NCBI RefSeq assembly: GCF_029962835.1
Contig: NC_080582.1
Span: 16,376,032 to 16,440,031, forward strand
Origin: Magnolia sinica
Taxonomy: Eukaryota > Streptophyta > Magnoliopsida > Magnoliales > Magnoliaceae
Reading direction: 5' to 3'
DNA: 64,000 nt
Shown: positions 10,491 through 21,130 of the stretch, one piece after another
Layout: each line of letters starts with the position of its first letter
Numbering within the stretch: position 1 is the first letter of the stretch
Position numbers and translations under genes: made by a program
Notes under the pieces: model-generated
Told to the model about the DNA's origin: nothing
Seen by the model: only the letters and a program-made list of their open reading frames with translations
Database searches by the model: none

Positions 10491-13211
10491 TCACTTACTT
10501 GATAGACAACATTCTTTGAAATGGATGTAGCTTGGCTTGATACTGCCCTCCCATTTTATGTTTTCCCACCATTTTAGCTCACCTTGGATCTCAACTTGTG
10601 TTGCAGAAGCATTTGTGTTATTGAGAGGAAGCTTCTCCAACAGTGGGCATCCTCGAATCTTCAACCTCTTCAGCATCGGCAAGTGCCCACTGCAAATGCT
10701 TTTCAGTTTCCGTAGCTCCCAAAGATATATATCAACTAGCCGTGGAAATGCATTTTGCCCCACCTGGCTGTCTTCTTCAAAAACCTTCTCCAGTCTACAA
10801 CAGAATTTTATTTCAAGTAATTTGAGATTCTGTAACCGAATGCTCGAAGAGAAGAAATTGATTAGCTTCGGACAACAATCCAAATATATATGCTTTAGGC
10901 ATGCGAAGCTCCCTCTTCCCAACTTCCCCCGGCTCACTGTTATTAATTTGGCAAGATTGGACACCCTTAGATTTTCTAAGCAAACTGCTGCATCAACGTC
11001 TGCCATTCTTCCAACGAATAGAAGCTCCAATTGATGGCATTTCTCAATCCAGCATTCTTTAAGGTTGTCCATCTCCATGCCAAGATTGGGCAGTGCCTTA
11101 ATGAACGCATTGCCATACAAATGAAAGAATTTTGCCATAGAGAGAACCCCTCTAACACCATCTAGGGAATTATTACCACCACAAACCTCCAGTCCTCTTT
11201 CATAACTCAAAGACTGTTCAGATTGAGTATAAATATGCTGGTAGAGAAATTGGTTTCTTTTAAAACGACCATATCTATCCTTGCGCCCTCCCTTGCAGGG
11301 ACATACCAAGAAGTGGAATTCTAGAAAGCAGGATTTCCACAGTTTCGAGCTACGGTCCAAAGACGAAAAAACACTAGCATCACTGACCGAGATATGACGT
11401 CTGCATCTGTCTTGGAGTTGTTCATGGACCAAGCCCAAGCCACATCGATCCCAATTCAATTTTTCTGGAAGCCGATCTATCTTTGTCCAGTCAACCGTCT
11501 TGAGATGCTCCATTCCCAACAGGTCTAGGAACTGCATGCTAGTCAGATTGAAAATTTGGTGCGGAAGAACTTCCAATTTCGTGCCTGAAAGATCAAGTGC
11601 CTCAAGTTTTGAAAGTTTATCTAGGCTGGCCAGTGTCATTAGAGAGCGGCAACCCTGGAGCGAGAGCCGACTGAGGTTGCAGGCACCTGAGATGTCGAGG
11701 CGTCGGAGGCTTTGCATGTTATTGAAGGATGCCTCCAGCATCTTTGTCAGGGCAGTTTGATGGAGATCAAGGATCTCAAGCTTCCGCATATACTTTAAGA
11801 ACGTAGGAAGACCCTCTAGCTTGTGGCAGCTTTGGAGCTTCAACAACCGTAATTCACAAAGGCAGGATATGGAGGATGGCAGGGAAGTGATGCTTGTAGA
11901 AGAAAGGTCGAGGACTCGGAGTCTGGTCATGTTCTTGAAAAAACTGTCTGGGATTTCTTGCAAGCGATCATTATCATTAAGCAATAACGTCGAGAGCAGA
12001 GGGCAGTTTGGAGAGCTGAATTGGAATGTTTGTACCTGATTGTGAGATAATGAGATCCATTGGCATGCTTCTTCTGCGTCCAAGTTGTTTTTCACTAGGA
12101 ACGTTCGAGAACCAATAACTTGCCTCACATGAGAATTCATATCCACATGATATTGTCCTCCTGAAGATTCCTCCATTGTAAATTGCTCTTGTAGCCAGTT
12201 CATAAATTCTGCTTCCCGAGGATGATTGTCCCATATATAAAATTTTAGTTTTTTAGTCTCCTCTTGAAAGAGAGAGAGGTAATTTGGGTTTGATGACGTC
12301 AGGGACAATAGAACCATGCATCTCTTGGCGAACTCTTTGAGCAATACATTCCCCAGTCTCTTGAAAGCCACTTCTTTATTCTCCTCCTCATTGAAGAATC
12401 CATCTAAAAAGCCCTCCGACCTCCAATACTCTTCTATCAAGGAATCTCGGTCGATGGAGCTTCCGTTCTGACACAAAAAGGAAACGTAAGAAAAGCATTT
12501 AAAGACCATGTCTCTGTTTGAAAAACCAATGCTGGAAGCCACATCAGCCGTCTCTTCCTGTAAAAAATCCCAGGCATCTTCTTCAGACGGCTCCTCCACC
12601 TTGATCTTTAATTGAGCTCCCATTTCAGAACAGACTTCCTCGGATTGAGTGGTGATGACGACTTTGCTGCCACTTGTAACCGGAACTCCAATCTCTTTCA
12701 AGTCAAAGCTTTCCCAAACATCTTCAAAGATGAGGAGGAACCTTTGGCCGCTTAACTTATCATTGATACTCTTAGCAGCAGTTGCGGAGATTTGTTTGGA
12801 CTCTGGAATCTCCAATGCCTTCTGGATTCCCATCTGCATCTCCATCAACCGATTCCTTCTCCCCTTTGCAGCCAACCGTTCGACAGCATTTTCATACCAA
12901 TAAGTGAGCTGCTTCAATCCTCCTTTGATGATTCTATCCGGCATCTTCTCTCCAAGACTCTCGATCCCTGGCGCTCTTACTGGTATGATCACATCGAACA
13001 GACGGCTAGATTCTCCGGATTCCTCCATTGCGGCGACCACCTGTCTCACCATCCGTGACTTCCCCACTCCCTGCCATCCCCATACTGAGAACACTGAAAT
13101 CTTGTCATCTCTCAAGCAATCCCATATCCGTTGCCTCATGTGTTGTGACAAAGCGCTCACAACCTCTCCTCCTCCTTTGAACCATCGATCATCATCCCTA
13201 AAAGCTGTCAT
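10491..13211 (-). CDS. NLR copy B: open NB-LRR resistance-like protein lacking CC and ARC1/GLPL (906 aa)
   Basis: The only uninterrupted NLR in the window, presumably a cytoplasmic immune receptor. It has a P-loop GWQGVGKS (residues 45-52), kinase-2 LLIFEDVW (159-166), RNBS-B VVITTQS (184-190), a winged-helix block CFSYVSFL and SLIEEYWRSEGFL (about 239-269), YHVDM at the MHD position (354-358), and leucine-rich repeats from about 375 to the end. The start is the first possible ATG, since an in-frame TAG lies two codons upstream. Only 44 residues precede the P-loop, so there is no coiled-coil domain. Between EEDAWDF (210-216) and the winged helix the usual 70-odd residues with the GLPL motif are missing, with no sign of an intron. 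The P-loop has Ser for the common Thr. It may be a functional truncated NLR, a helper or decoy, or a gene decaying without frame damage. Expression cannot be judged from sequence. Confidence 0.85.
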   Translation of the reverse strand: MTAFRDDDRWFKGGGEVVSALSQHMRQRIWDCLRDDKISVFSVWGWQGVGKSRMVRQVVAAMEESGESSRLFDVIIPVRAPGIESLGEKMPDRIIKGGLKQLTYWYENAVERLAAKGRRNRLMEMQMGIQKALEIPESKQISATAAKSINDKLSGQRFLLIFEDVWESFDLKEIGVPVTSGSKVVITTQSEEVCSEMGAQLKIKVEEPSEEDAWDFLQEETADVASSIGFSNRDMVFKCFSYVSFLCQNGSSIDRDSLIEEYWRSEGFLDGFFNEEENKEVAFKRLGNVLLKEFAKRCMVLLSLTSSNPNYLSLFQEETKKLKFYIWDNHPREAEFMNWLQEQFTMEESSGGQYHVDMNSHVRQVIGSRTFLVKNNLDAEEACQWISLSHNQVQTFQFSSPNCPLLSTLLLNDNDRLQEIPDSFFKNMTRLRVLDLSSTSITSLPSSISCLCELRLLKLQSCHKLEGLPTFLKYMRKLEILDLHQTALTKMLEASFNNMQSLRRLDISGACNLSRLSLQGCRSLMTLASLDKLSKLEALDLSGTKLEVLPHQIFNLTSMQFLDLLGMEHLKTVDWTKIDRLPEKLNWDRCGLGLVHEQLQDRCRRHISVSDASVFSSLDRSSKLWKSCFLEFHFLVCPCKGGRKDRYGRFKRNQFLYQHIYTQSEQSLSYERGLEVCGGNNSLDGVRGVLSMAKFFHLYGNAFIKALPNLGMEMDNLKECWIEKCHQLELLFVGRMADVDAAVCLENLRVSNLAKLITVSRGKLGRGSFACLKHIYLDCCPKLINFFSSSIRLQNLKLLEIKFCCRLEKVFEEDSQVGQNAFPRLVDIYLWELRKLKSICSGHLPMLKRLKIRGCPLLEKLPLNNTNASATQVEIQGELKWWENIKWEGSIKPSYIHFKECCLSSK

Positions 13212-13374
13212 TGCCTATGCCCGATCTCTCCTGCAAAATTCGAATTCATCATCTCATGACTAAGAGTGGCGATGGGCCAGGCAATGCACCCACGTCAATT
13301 TTCAAAGCTGTTTAACGCTCAAGTCATTTTAGCTAGACCCAATCAACAGTTTTTTTTTTTTTTCCAATGGAATG
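13212..13374. other. 5' flank of NLR B
   Basis: Related to the upstream sequence of NLR A (5,130-5,200). A 'ttttgcag' just upstream of the ATG is shared by all NLR copies and could be a 3' splice site of an intron ahead of the coding region. No upstream exon is recognisable, and no clear TATA box was found. Confidence 0.4.
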
Positions 13375-13495
13375 ATCCACCTGATAATTGAATCTGCTAC
13401 ATTTTGAGATAGTTCCCTAAAATGATCTCGAAAAATGGATGGACGGCGTGGATACAGAATACAAACATTGCCGTGTACCAGCAGACGGTAGTCCG
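13375..13495. mobile_element. Half of a MULE-type MITE, on the 5' side of NLR B
   Basis: Contains 'gatccacctgataattgaat' and 'aatggatggacggcgtgga', matching the right half of the element at 6,918-7,444. It ends near 13,492 with gtccgctct, close to the complement of the gagcgga end at 10,171. No matching target duplication was found around the pair. Confidence 0.5.
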
Positions 13496-13520
13496 CTCTG
13501 TGGCACGAGCACATAAAACC

Positions 13521-14047
13521 GGACGAGGATTGCGTCCTACCCCCGCCCGGACGGTAAACCTCCGGGCAGGGCTATGTGGGGCCCACCGTGATGTAAGTGT
13601 ATTATCCACGCTGTTAATCGTTTTTCTCAGATCATTTTAAATTGTAAACCAAAACATGAGGCTGGAAAAGGGATTAAACGGACCACAAAGTGGGGATTTA
13701 ACTTCTACCATTAAAAACTTCTTGGGAGCCGGATAAGTTTCGGATCAAGCTGACATTTTTTTTTTCACTTCATCCACGTCTGCATGACCTTATTAATAGG
13801 TTGGATGGTAAAACAAAATCACGGTGGCCCTTAGAAAGGTTTCAACAGTGAATGTCATTATCACTGTAGCTTCCTTTGGTGTGGTCCACTGGAGCTGTGT
13901 ACATGCCTCATTTTTTAACTTATATATTAAAATTATTTGATAAAAACGATGAACGGAGTGGATAAAATAATTACATCATGGTGGACCCCACATAGCCCTG
14001 CCCGGATGGATTACCGTACGGGCGGGGGTAGGACGCAATCCGTCCCG
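13521..14047. mobile_element. MULE-type MITE with long GC-rich ends and 9-bp target duplication
   Basis: A 527-bp element flanked by cataaaacc at 13,512-13,520 and again at 14,048-14,056. The terminal inverted repeats are about 65 bp: they read attgcgtcctacccccgcc, then a gggcagggctatgtgg block, then cccaccgtgatgt, and return on the right. It has no coding capacity. The length of the ends and the 9-bp duplication point to a non-autonomous Mutator-like element. Confidence 0.88.
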
Positions 14048-14094
14048 CATAAAACCCGCCTATTTTCTCCATCCCGGAGAGATTGCATACTACG

Positions 14095-14510
14095 CGGTTT
14101 CAACGTGTGGAACTCTGTGGGCCCATCATGATTTGTGTGTTAGATCCACACCGTCAATCAATTTTTCCAGCACTATTGAGAATGATCCAAAAAAATGAAG
14201 CACATCCAAAGCACAATAGGTTGAATGAACTAGCATTGAAAACTTCTTAGTGGCTAACAATGAGATTTATTTGCCATCTAACCTGTTTATAAGGTCACAC
14301 GGACCTGGATGAAGGGAAAATACAAATATCAGTTTGATCAGAGCCTTACGTGGCTCCACGAAATTTTCAATGGAAGACGTCCAATTTCTACTGTTTCTCA
14401 TACTGTTGTCCACTTAAGCTATAATCTTGTTCGTAAGAAATATATATAGATGGATGGTATGTAAATAAGAAATACATCATGGTGGAGCCCACGTAAATTT
14501 CATGCGTCAA
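14095..14510. mobile_element. MITE copy (TIR-type)
   Basis: Begins 'tgtgggcccatcatgattt' and ends with 'catcatggtggagcccacg', an inverted pair, with the family's 'aaaacttcttag' and 'atcagtttgatcagag' inner blocks. About 415 bp, no coding sequence. Confidence 0.72.
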
Positions 14511-14619
14511 AGGCTGTGTGGTGCAGCCTATCGGGGAAGAAGAAAACCCGCAGTGTTGAATGCCCATCAATCAATTGACCCGCGTTAGAGGCTGAGCCAT
14601 GGCAGTACTATCCACCAGA

Positions 14620-14988
14620 TGGATGGTTTGCGTCAAACTGAATCAAGCAAGCAAATCAACCCATAAAGTCGAATTCACATTTCGTATTAGTGTGGCACTA
14701 TTTTGTAAAAGCAAGAGCTTTCTGGTCCACGCAGATTGCATGGTACTATGGAGGTGTCCATGCCCTCCATCCATTTCTTCATATCATATTAGAGCATGAG
14801 CTTAAAGGCATTATTTTAGATGGTATGGCTCACCTGACTTCCTTATATGACTGATTTTTGAGATATACCATCATTCAAAGGAGACCCATCAAATGCATGG
14901 TGTTGACGTTGGACACACATAACGGTGGCGCCCACACAGCTTGACCTCAAGGGACGGACTCGTGAGGTCGGGCACATAGTACATTTTC

Positions 14989-15068
<80 letters not shown>

Positions 15069-15265
15069 CCATGGTTAGAGGAGATAGAACTTCTGAGATA
15101 AAGAAATTTTGGATCAAGCTTATATTTGTTTTTCCCTTTCATCTAGGTTAGTGTGTCCTAATTAACAGATTAGATAGAAAATAAATACTATGGTGGGGAT
15201 TAGAGTGGGCGCTAAAAAGTTTTTAACGACATAATAAATTCAATCAGCATGGTTCCTATGACATG
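14620..15265. other. MITE fragments around an AT microsatellite, no gene
   Basis: Pieces of the same MITE family ('gatcaagcttatatttg', 'cctttcatctaggtt') lie on either side of a long (TA)n run. No gene is visible. Confidence 0.5.
14991..15058. repeat. (AT)n microsatellite
   Basis: About 33 uninterrupted AT units, followed by aaaatgtgtgcc. Confidence 0.97.
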
Positions 15266-16600
15266 GTCAAGCTGAGATTTGGATGTTTACACTTGTCTTG
15301 GGATGTCAACACGGACTAATGAGATGTCGCATGTGTCGGTGTTACGTACTAATTACAGATGAAATCCTACTCGTGCCTCAAGGATGTCTTTCGACAACAT
15401 ATCATGTGCTCAAAACAGAATGGCTCATAGCCATACGAATGCTCGCAGATGGGATATTACAATGAAGGACACATGGCCCTCACACAAGTGGCATGTGTAG
15501 TTAAGAAACATGTTTAACAAGCTTATAAAGACCCACTAAGATTGAAAGTTTATTATAATCCAGATATACTTGGCAAGGCTATCTCACACGATTTTGTCAA
15601 ATGGGAGATCTCCATAGAGATGATCGCTGCTTCTCTAATGACTATGAAGGTTCGAGAGGCCGATTCCTCCCATGGAAGGAAATCAAAGGACATGTTGAGG
15701 AATCCAATTCCGGTTAAGATACAACAAAGTTGTAACATTTAAGGACCTATGTAGCCAAGCTAGCATGGAGTCTAAAAATGGTTTGATGTTTTAACCATCA
15801 AGAATCTTGACTAGCAAGGAAACCCAATAAGGGTTTCCACTTTCCTGAGCTATACAAGGAGCATGCGATGAAGAGCTCAGGGCCTAAGCTAAATACAATC
15901 TCTCTACACAGGGCAATGCTACTTAGCTTAATTTCAGTTTATATATATATATATAATTCCTTCACTTCTGTCTAGCTTTAGTGTAAAATGTCTAGAGTTT
16001 AGGATAGCTTACATTGTTGCTATCTAGTGCGATCGCTATGGTATGCCTAAGAGTAGCAAAAATATCCATGACCTACTATCGTCGAATTCCTTATCAATGA
16101 AGTCCTTAAATTAGAAGATTACACCATAGTCACATTCTGCCAACCACTCGCCTCAATTGTTTGTCCATACAGCCGATTGTAGGTGTTTATCTTCTATTTA
16201 TTTCTCTGCTTATATTGTTTCCTCGTTGGTGTACTAAGCTCCAATTATAGATCATCAAAATCCACATTTTGTCCTTATTTTTTAACTCTTCCCATCCATT
16301 ATTGTAGTACTCACGATCACCGTTGAAAGAAAAGTACTCTTTAGTTTCAGGCAAATGTTCTCATTTAGAAGGACAAACTCTCCCCTTCTAAATCATCTGA
16401 TCAATGCAACATTAGAGGCTGGACAATCAGATCAACCTCCATATGTCTGATCCTATGGGCTGTTTGGCGCCTGGGGTTGTAAGACTCAATCAAACTTAAG
16501 TTGAGTATGACTTCGGCATGCTCACACTATCCTACTTGAACATGTTTGATTGAATAGGGGCCTTTGTTGACATGTGGGCTCAAGTTTGAGTGAATAGAAA
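15266..16600 (+). other. Unassigned stretch, possibly an old LTR
   Basis: No gene is recognised. The sequence lies directly upstream of a gypsy-like gag relic, and at about 16,603 has 'ttggcactctcggtgggac', like the primer-binding junction downstream of many plant gypsy LTRs. The stretch could therefore hold a decayed 5' LTR. No second copy of it occurs in the window. Confidence 0.35.
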
Positions 16601-19380
16601 ATATATTTTTGGCACTCTCGGTGGGACTACAGTGTGTTATTCTTAGTGTTTCTCGAGAAAGCGAGATAGTAAGCAGAGCAAAAAGGCCTAGTTCTCTCTT
16701 AGAAGTTCTAGGAGAACCATGTAATGAAGAAGAGTAGTTGGAAGTCATCGACGTATGAGCATCATCTTCCTCGCAATGGCTGACCCTTTGAGATGTCGTA
16801 AATCACATCCTCGCCTTGTGAGGAGCTGTTTGCATATTGTAGAGGAAAATAAGGCCTAAGTATAATTGTTCATCGAAGAGCTCAAAACTTTCTTTGAAAG
16901 ATTCTTTTAGTCTGTGAATGTACAACCTGCCAGCCGTTCCCCCATAGAAAAGGAGGCGGAATGGCTTGCTAAAACCCCAACAAGGGTCCGCTAGGCCGAA
17001 CCCCATGGTTGACCATTACCACCCCACCGATGGCAAGGAGAAACGGCCAACAATGCGACCAACTGAAATTCACCGACCTCTAAAACCTTCTTATACCTGG
17101 GGGACAATTGTAAGATAGCATCATAAATCTTAGAGGGCAGTTGGCCATCCCGTTGATACTATAGAATTATTACCCAACAGAAGCGACCTTTACATAGTAT
17201 ATAAACCTCCGTGCAAACTTGATCCAGACTTAACTTGAGATGTAGGAAAGGTTGCACATGAAATTCCGCCAAACTGAGCCTAAAGTCTTCATGGGCGCCG
17301 ATTTATCCAGACTTTGCCAATTACCTAGAGAATTGACCAAACAGTTCATCGTCCAATTCAAGGGCACTAAGAATTGGTGCCCTATGATTCTTCCTGAGGT
17401 TGAGTTCGCTAGACTCATCTTAGATGGCATGGACTTTGAGCTTCACTAGAAGTTTGAAAGAATGCACTTTGGTGACCTGTTCAAGTTATCAACTAGGGTC
17501 ACCTGTTACAAACAAATCCTCCATGAGGAGAGTCATCATATGAACTAATCACATGGCATGTTTTTATCATGACTCTAACTATGAACGGAACATCATGGAG
17601 GTAATAGGCAAACAGTTGTACAAATGTCCGAATTTAAATCATTTTGAGGTTCAAACCTTCACAGGTGTGAACCCTCTGCTGAAGGGTATCCCCAAGTCCC
17701 TAAGGCAATACTCTTTTGACTGTTCTAAGGCCAAAGAAATCTTTGACCTGTTGTTAAAGGTCAGATTTATCAAACTCTCTGACTACCAGAAGAATCCATT
17801 GGCCAAGGAACAAAAAGGGGAGTACTGCAAGTGGCATGGTCCCAAAACATATTCTACTAAGAGTTGTGTAATTTTGAGTAATATCATCTAGGACCATTAG
17901 TGTCAATGTCATCACTGATGAAATTAAGACAATCGGTCGAACCACTAACAAATCCAAGGTGGCGACTCCTTAAACACTAACAAAGGAGCCATCTAAACCT
18001 AAACGACAAGTGACTATTGCTTCCTCCAAATCTTTGTGGCCAAACCAACAAAGGAAGCAAGCATCAATGGGAGATTAATGATAATGCCCCTCCCAATGAA
18101 CTCAAGGAAAATTTGGTGATGCGTGAATGCTGCTTGAGGCACATAGAGAAGGGTACAGAACATTCGTCACTTAACGGCCGATATAATTGGTTGTCATGAT
18201 TGTCTGACCAACTAATGACGAGATAATTACCAGTGCGTCGACAACCGAACCAACAGTAGCACTAATTGCTTCTTACCCATGAGCGTAGAAAGACAAGTCA
18301 ACATTTCACGTTGCCTATAATCATGAGAGTATGAAAACCTGACCAAATTAGGTTTGGGTGCCCAAGGATTAATGAATTGCCACATTAAGCTCTGAGGAGA
18401 CGCTTTGTAGGCTAGCCGGATCACCCGCTACTTTGTTGGCCACTTGTAAGGCCACGAATGGTTAAGCCTGTTGAAACATTCACCAAACAGTGGACTATTG
18501 CAATCCATTAGAAGTTTTCCCAAGATCCTTAAGGACCGATCATAACTAGAGACATAGGTTATAAAGGTGGAGGGCTATGGCTAGTGCTTTTACAATTATT
18601 GATCGTGTTATATGCAAAAGGACGCGATCGATCGCAAAGAGGTTCGGACCATTCCATGAATGTCCAGCACCTTAGGATCCAATGCCCTCCCCTAAAGACA
18701 TCCATGTGGAGAAGGATTTCAAAATATTCTCATCTCTTCTGAGGAAATTTGTTTAGCTTACCAATCCTTCCAAGGATCTCCCAGCTTAAGAATTTTATAA
18801 AAGAAATCGTAGATCATATTGAGACAGCTAACTCAAGGAAAGTAGCGGCAAAACCACAGTTACATTTCGGGACTTTACTGCTCCATCACCTTTAAGTTGC
18901 ATCCTGCCAATTATTTTTCTAATGAAGTTCCAAGCATCGTTGGATCAGTCTAATCAGATGGTCAAGGACATTGAAGAGGTAGAGGCCTCAACACAAGTAG
19001 ATATTTGATCCTCCACCAGCTAACCATGGCCATGAGGCAGACCTGTATTGTCATTGAGGACAATGAAGAGAAGCAAAGAAAGTGTCTTTACTAAACCTTC
19101 ACATTCGATAACCAAACACACAAAACCTCTCTATGTGACCACACATATGGATGGTTGCCCGATTTCGTGAGTTATGGTCAACAACAGTGCAGCCATAAAT
19201 ATCATTTCAATGTCAATGATCCAAGGCTAAAAGAAAACACCGCATGACTTAATGCCAACCGAAGTTACTATATCGAGTTTCGTAGGAGGGTCACAAATGA
19301 TAGCAAAGTTTGACTGATGGCGGGAGTCACAGGCGAGGTCAACAGTGGTGCACCTCTTGTATATTCAATTTTAAAAAGAA
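16601..19380 (+). mobile_element. Old Ty3/gypsy fossil with gag remnants
   Basis: Gag-like stretches are visible at about 17,230-17,890, including a blocks-and-knuckle end reading YCKWHGPKTYSTKSC. That is like the gag C-terminus of plant Tat-type gypsy elements. The remainder to about 19,380 is non-coding in all frames. It is heavily broken, with many interruptions, and only the front part is recognisable. It occupies the right half of the spacer between the inverted-repeat arms and is older than the Athila elements further right. Confidence 0.6.
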
Positions 19381-19399
19381 TATAGCTAAGCATATAAAC

Positions 19400-19590
19400 C
19401 ATTAATCATTAGAGGCTGACCTTTGATGTGGGATGCCCATTATGTGGAGCCCAATTTGATATAAGTCATCTATCATGTGAGCCCACCATCAATGTTAATT
19501 ATCCATCATATGAAGCCCATCTTTGATGTGGATCATCCATCATGTGGGCCTCATTTTTTATATGGGTTGCCCATCATACGCGGCCACCTT
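19400..19590. repeat. Minisatellite, right-arm copy
   Basis: Reverse complement of the 35-bp unit array at 8,958-9,163 ('ggatcatccatcatgtgggc'). It ends at the inverted-repeat breakpoint. Confidence 0.75.
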
Positions 19591-19621
19591 TTATGCGGAG
19601 TGTCCAATTCTAGAGAATAGG

Positions 19622-19937
19622 TCCTTGGATCCCTTACTGTGTGGCCCACCATAAATTTCTTGGGGGATGCGCGAATGTTTATTTGCCACCTAACCTCTTG
19701 ATGAGGTTACAAAGACATGAACGAAGGGACCACAAAAATATCAGCTTGATCCAAAACTTTTGTAGTCGAGAAGAAGTTTTTAATGATCAATCACCTCTAT
19801 TTCCTGTGGTGTGGTCCACTAGAGATTTGGATATGCTTCATTTTTTGGATCTTGCTCTAAAGTGATGTGTAAAATTGGATGGACACCGTGGATGTAAGGC
19901 TCACGCATCACCATGGTGGGCTCCACAGTTAGGGATC
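19622..19937. mobile_element. Small MITE, right-arm copy
   Basis: Mirror of the element at 8,618-8,934, with ends ggatcccttactgtgtggcc and the complement of ggctccacagttagggatcc. Confidence 0.72.
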
Positions 19938-20099
19938 CACCAAATCTGTGCCGGGAGAAGGGGAGTAGAAAAGTAGAAAAACTTCCGAAAAAAAAAAAAA
20001 AAAAAAAAAGAAAATCTAATAGTGCTAATCAAGAAAAAGAAAATCTAATAGTGCTAATCAAACTAACTTCCAAAAATAAATTTTTTATTTGCCAAAAGC

Positions 20100-20131
<32 letters not shown>

Positions 20132-20271
20132 TAATAATAATAATAAAAAGGGTTACTTGTTAGGTGTAGGTGATATTCAAACGGGCCCTTCAAGTCTAGA
20201 AATATATATTGGTGACATAACGGCTACATATGAAGTTTGGTCCCGATGGGTCCGTCTAAAATGACTATTGC

Positions 20272-20493
20272 ATGTTTAGCCCATGCACTCATTTCCAATC
20301 TTACAAAACAAGGAATTCGAATTTTGCAGAAATATATCCTGCCGAGGTAATGGTAGATGATGGACAGCTTAGAAGAAGAGGAGAGATTGTGAACGCAGGA
20401 CATAAGAGGAGGCAAATACCAGGTATCTACATCTATTGGTTTTTCTATCTTTTCACTGTAAACCATTTTTGGAAGGTGTCGGAAGTGGGATAA
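20272..20493 (+). pseudogene. 5'-end relic of an NLR gene (right arm)
   Basis: Mirror of the relic at 8,061-8,282, with the same 73-codon open stretch and no residue change in that frame. It resembles only the N-terminal 45 or so residues of the NLR copies and stops before the P-loop. The conservation between arms reflects recent duplication and does not by itself indicate function. Confidence 0.72.
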
Positions 20494-21120
20494 GTTGCAG
20501 AGTGTGGATCGTCTGTGTTGAAGGCACAAAAATTTCCAGTGGTAGCTGTTGCTTTTCATTCCTCCACGATATTTCTGATGACTCAGTCACTCAGCTAACG
20601 AGATACGACTGATTTCTATCTCATTACACAACACAACTCTTGAAGTGTGTGGAACTTTTTCTGGGTCTCATCATGATTTTTGTGCTAGATCTATACTGTC
20701 CATCAATATTTTCAGATAAATATAGAGCATAATCCTAAAATGAGGTACGTCCAAAGCTGAAGTAAATCACCCCACACAAAGTAGTGGAGGTGAAACAAAT
20801 TACCGTTGAAACTTTCCTAAGGCCCATTGTGAGGCTTATTTTCCATCTGGCATGTTCATAAGATCACACATATCTGCATGAAGTTAAAATACAAATATCA
20901 ACTTGATTAGAAGGCTCTGTGGCCCCAATAAGTTTTCAACAGTAGCATGAATTCTTACTGTCTTCAGTAGGGTGGTCCACGTTAGCTTTGAATTTTCAAT
21001 GTTTTTGGATTCATATTTTAAAATGATCTGAAAAAAATGAACGGACAGTGTGGATCTAAGAAATATATCATAGCATGGCCTGCATAAATTTCACACTCCA
21101 AGAAATTCGATGGCTTACTA
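20494..21120. other. MITE-filled stretch of the right arm
   Basis: Mirror of about 7,450-8,060. It contains the MITE copy at about 20,647-21,095 and no gene. Confidence 0.6.
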
Positions 21121-21130
21121 GGTGGTGCAC

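Noticed and set aside
14843-15142. 99-codon frame with a long Tyr-Ile repeat
   Set aside because: Translation of the (AT)n microsatellite.
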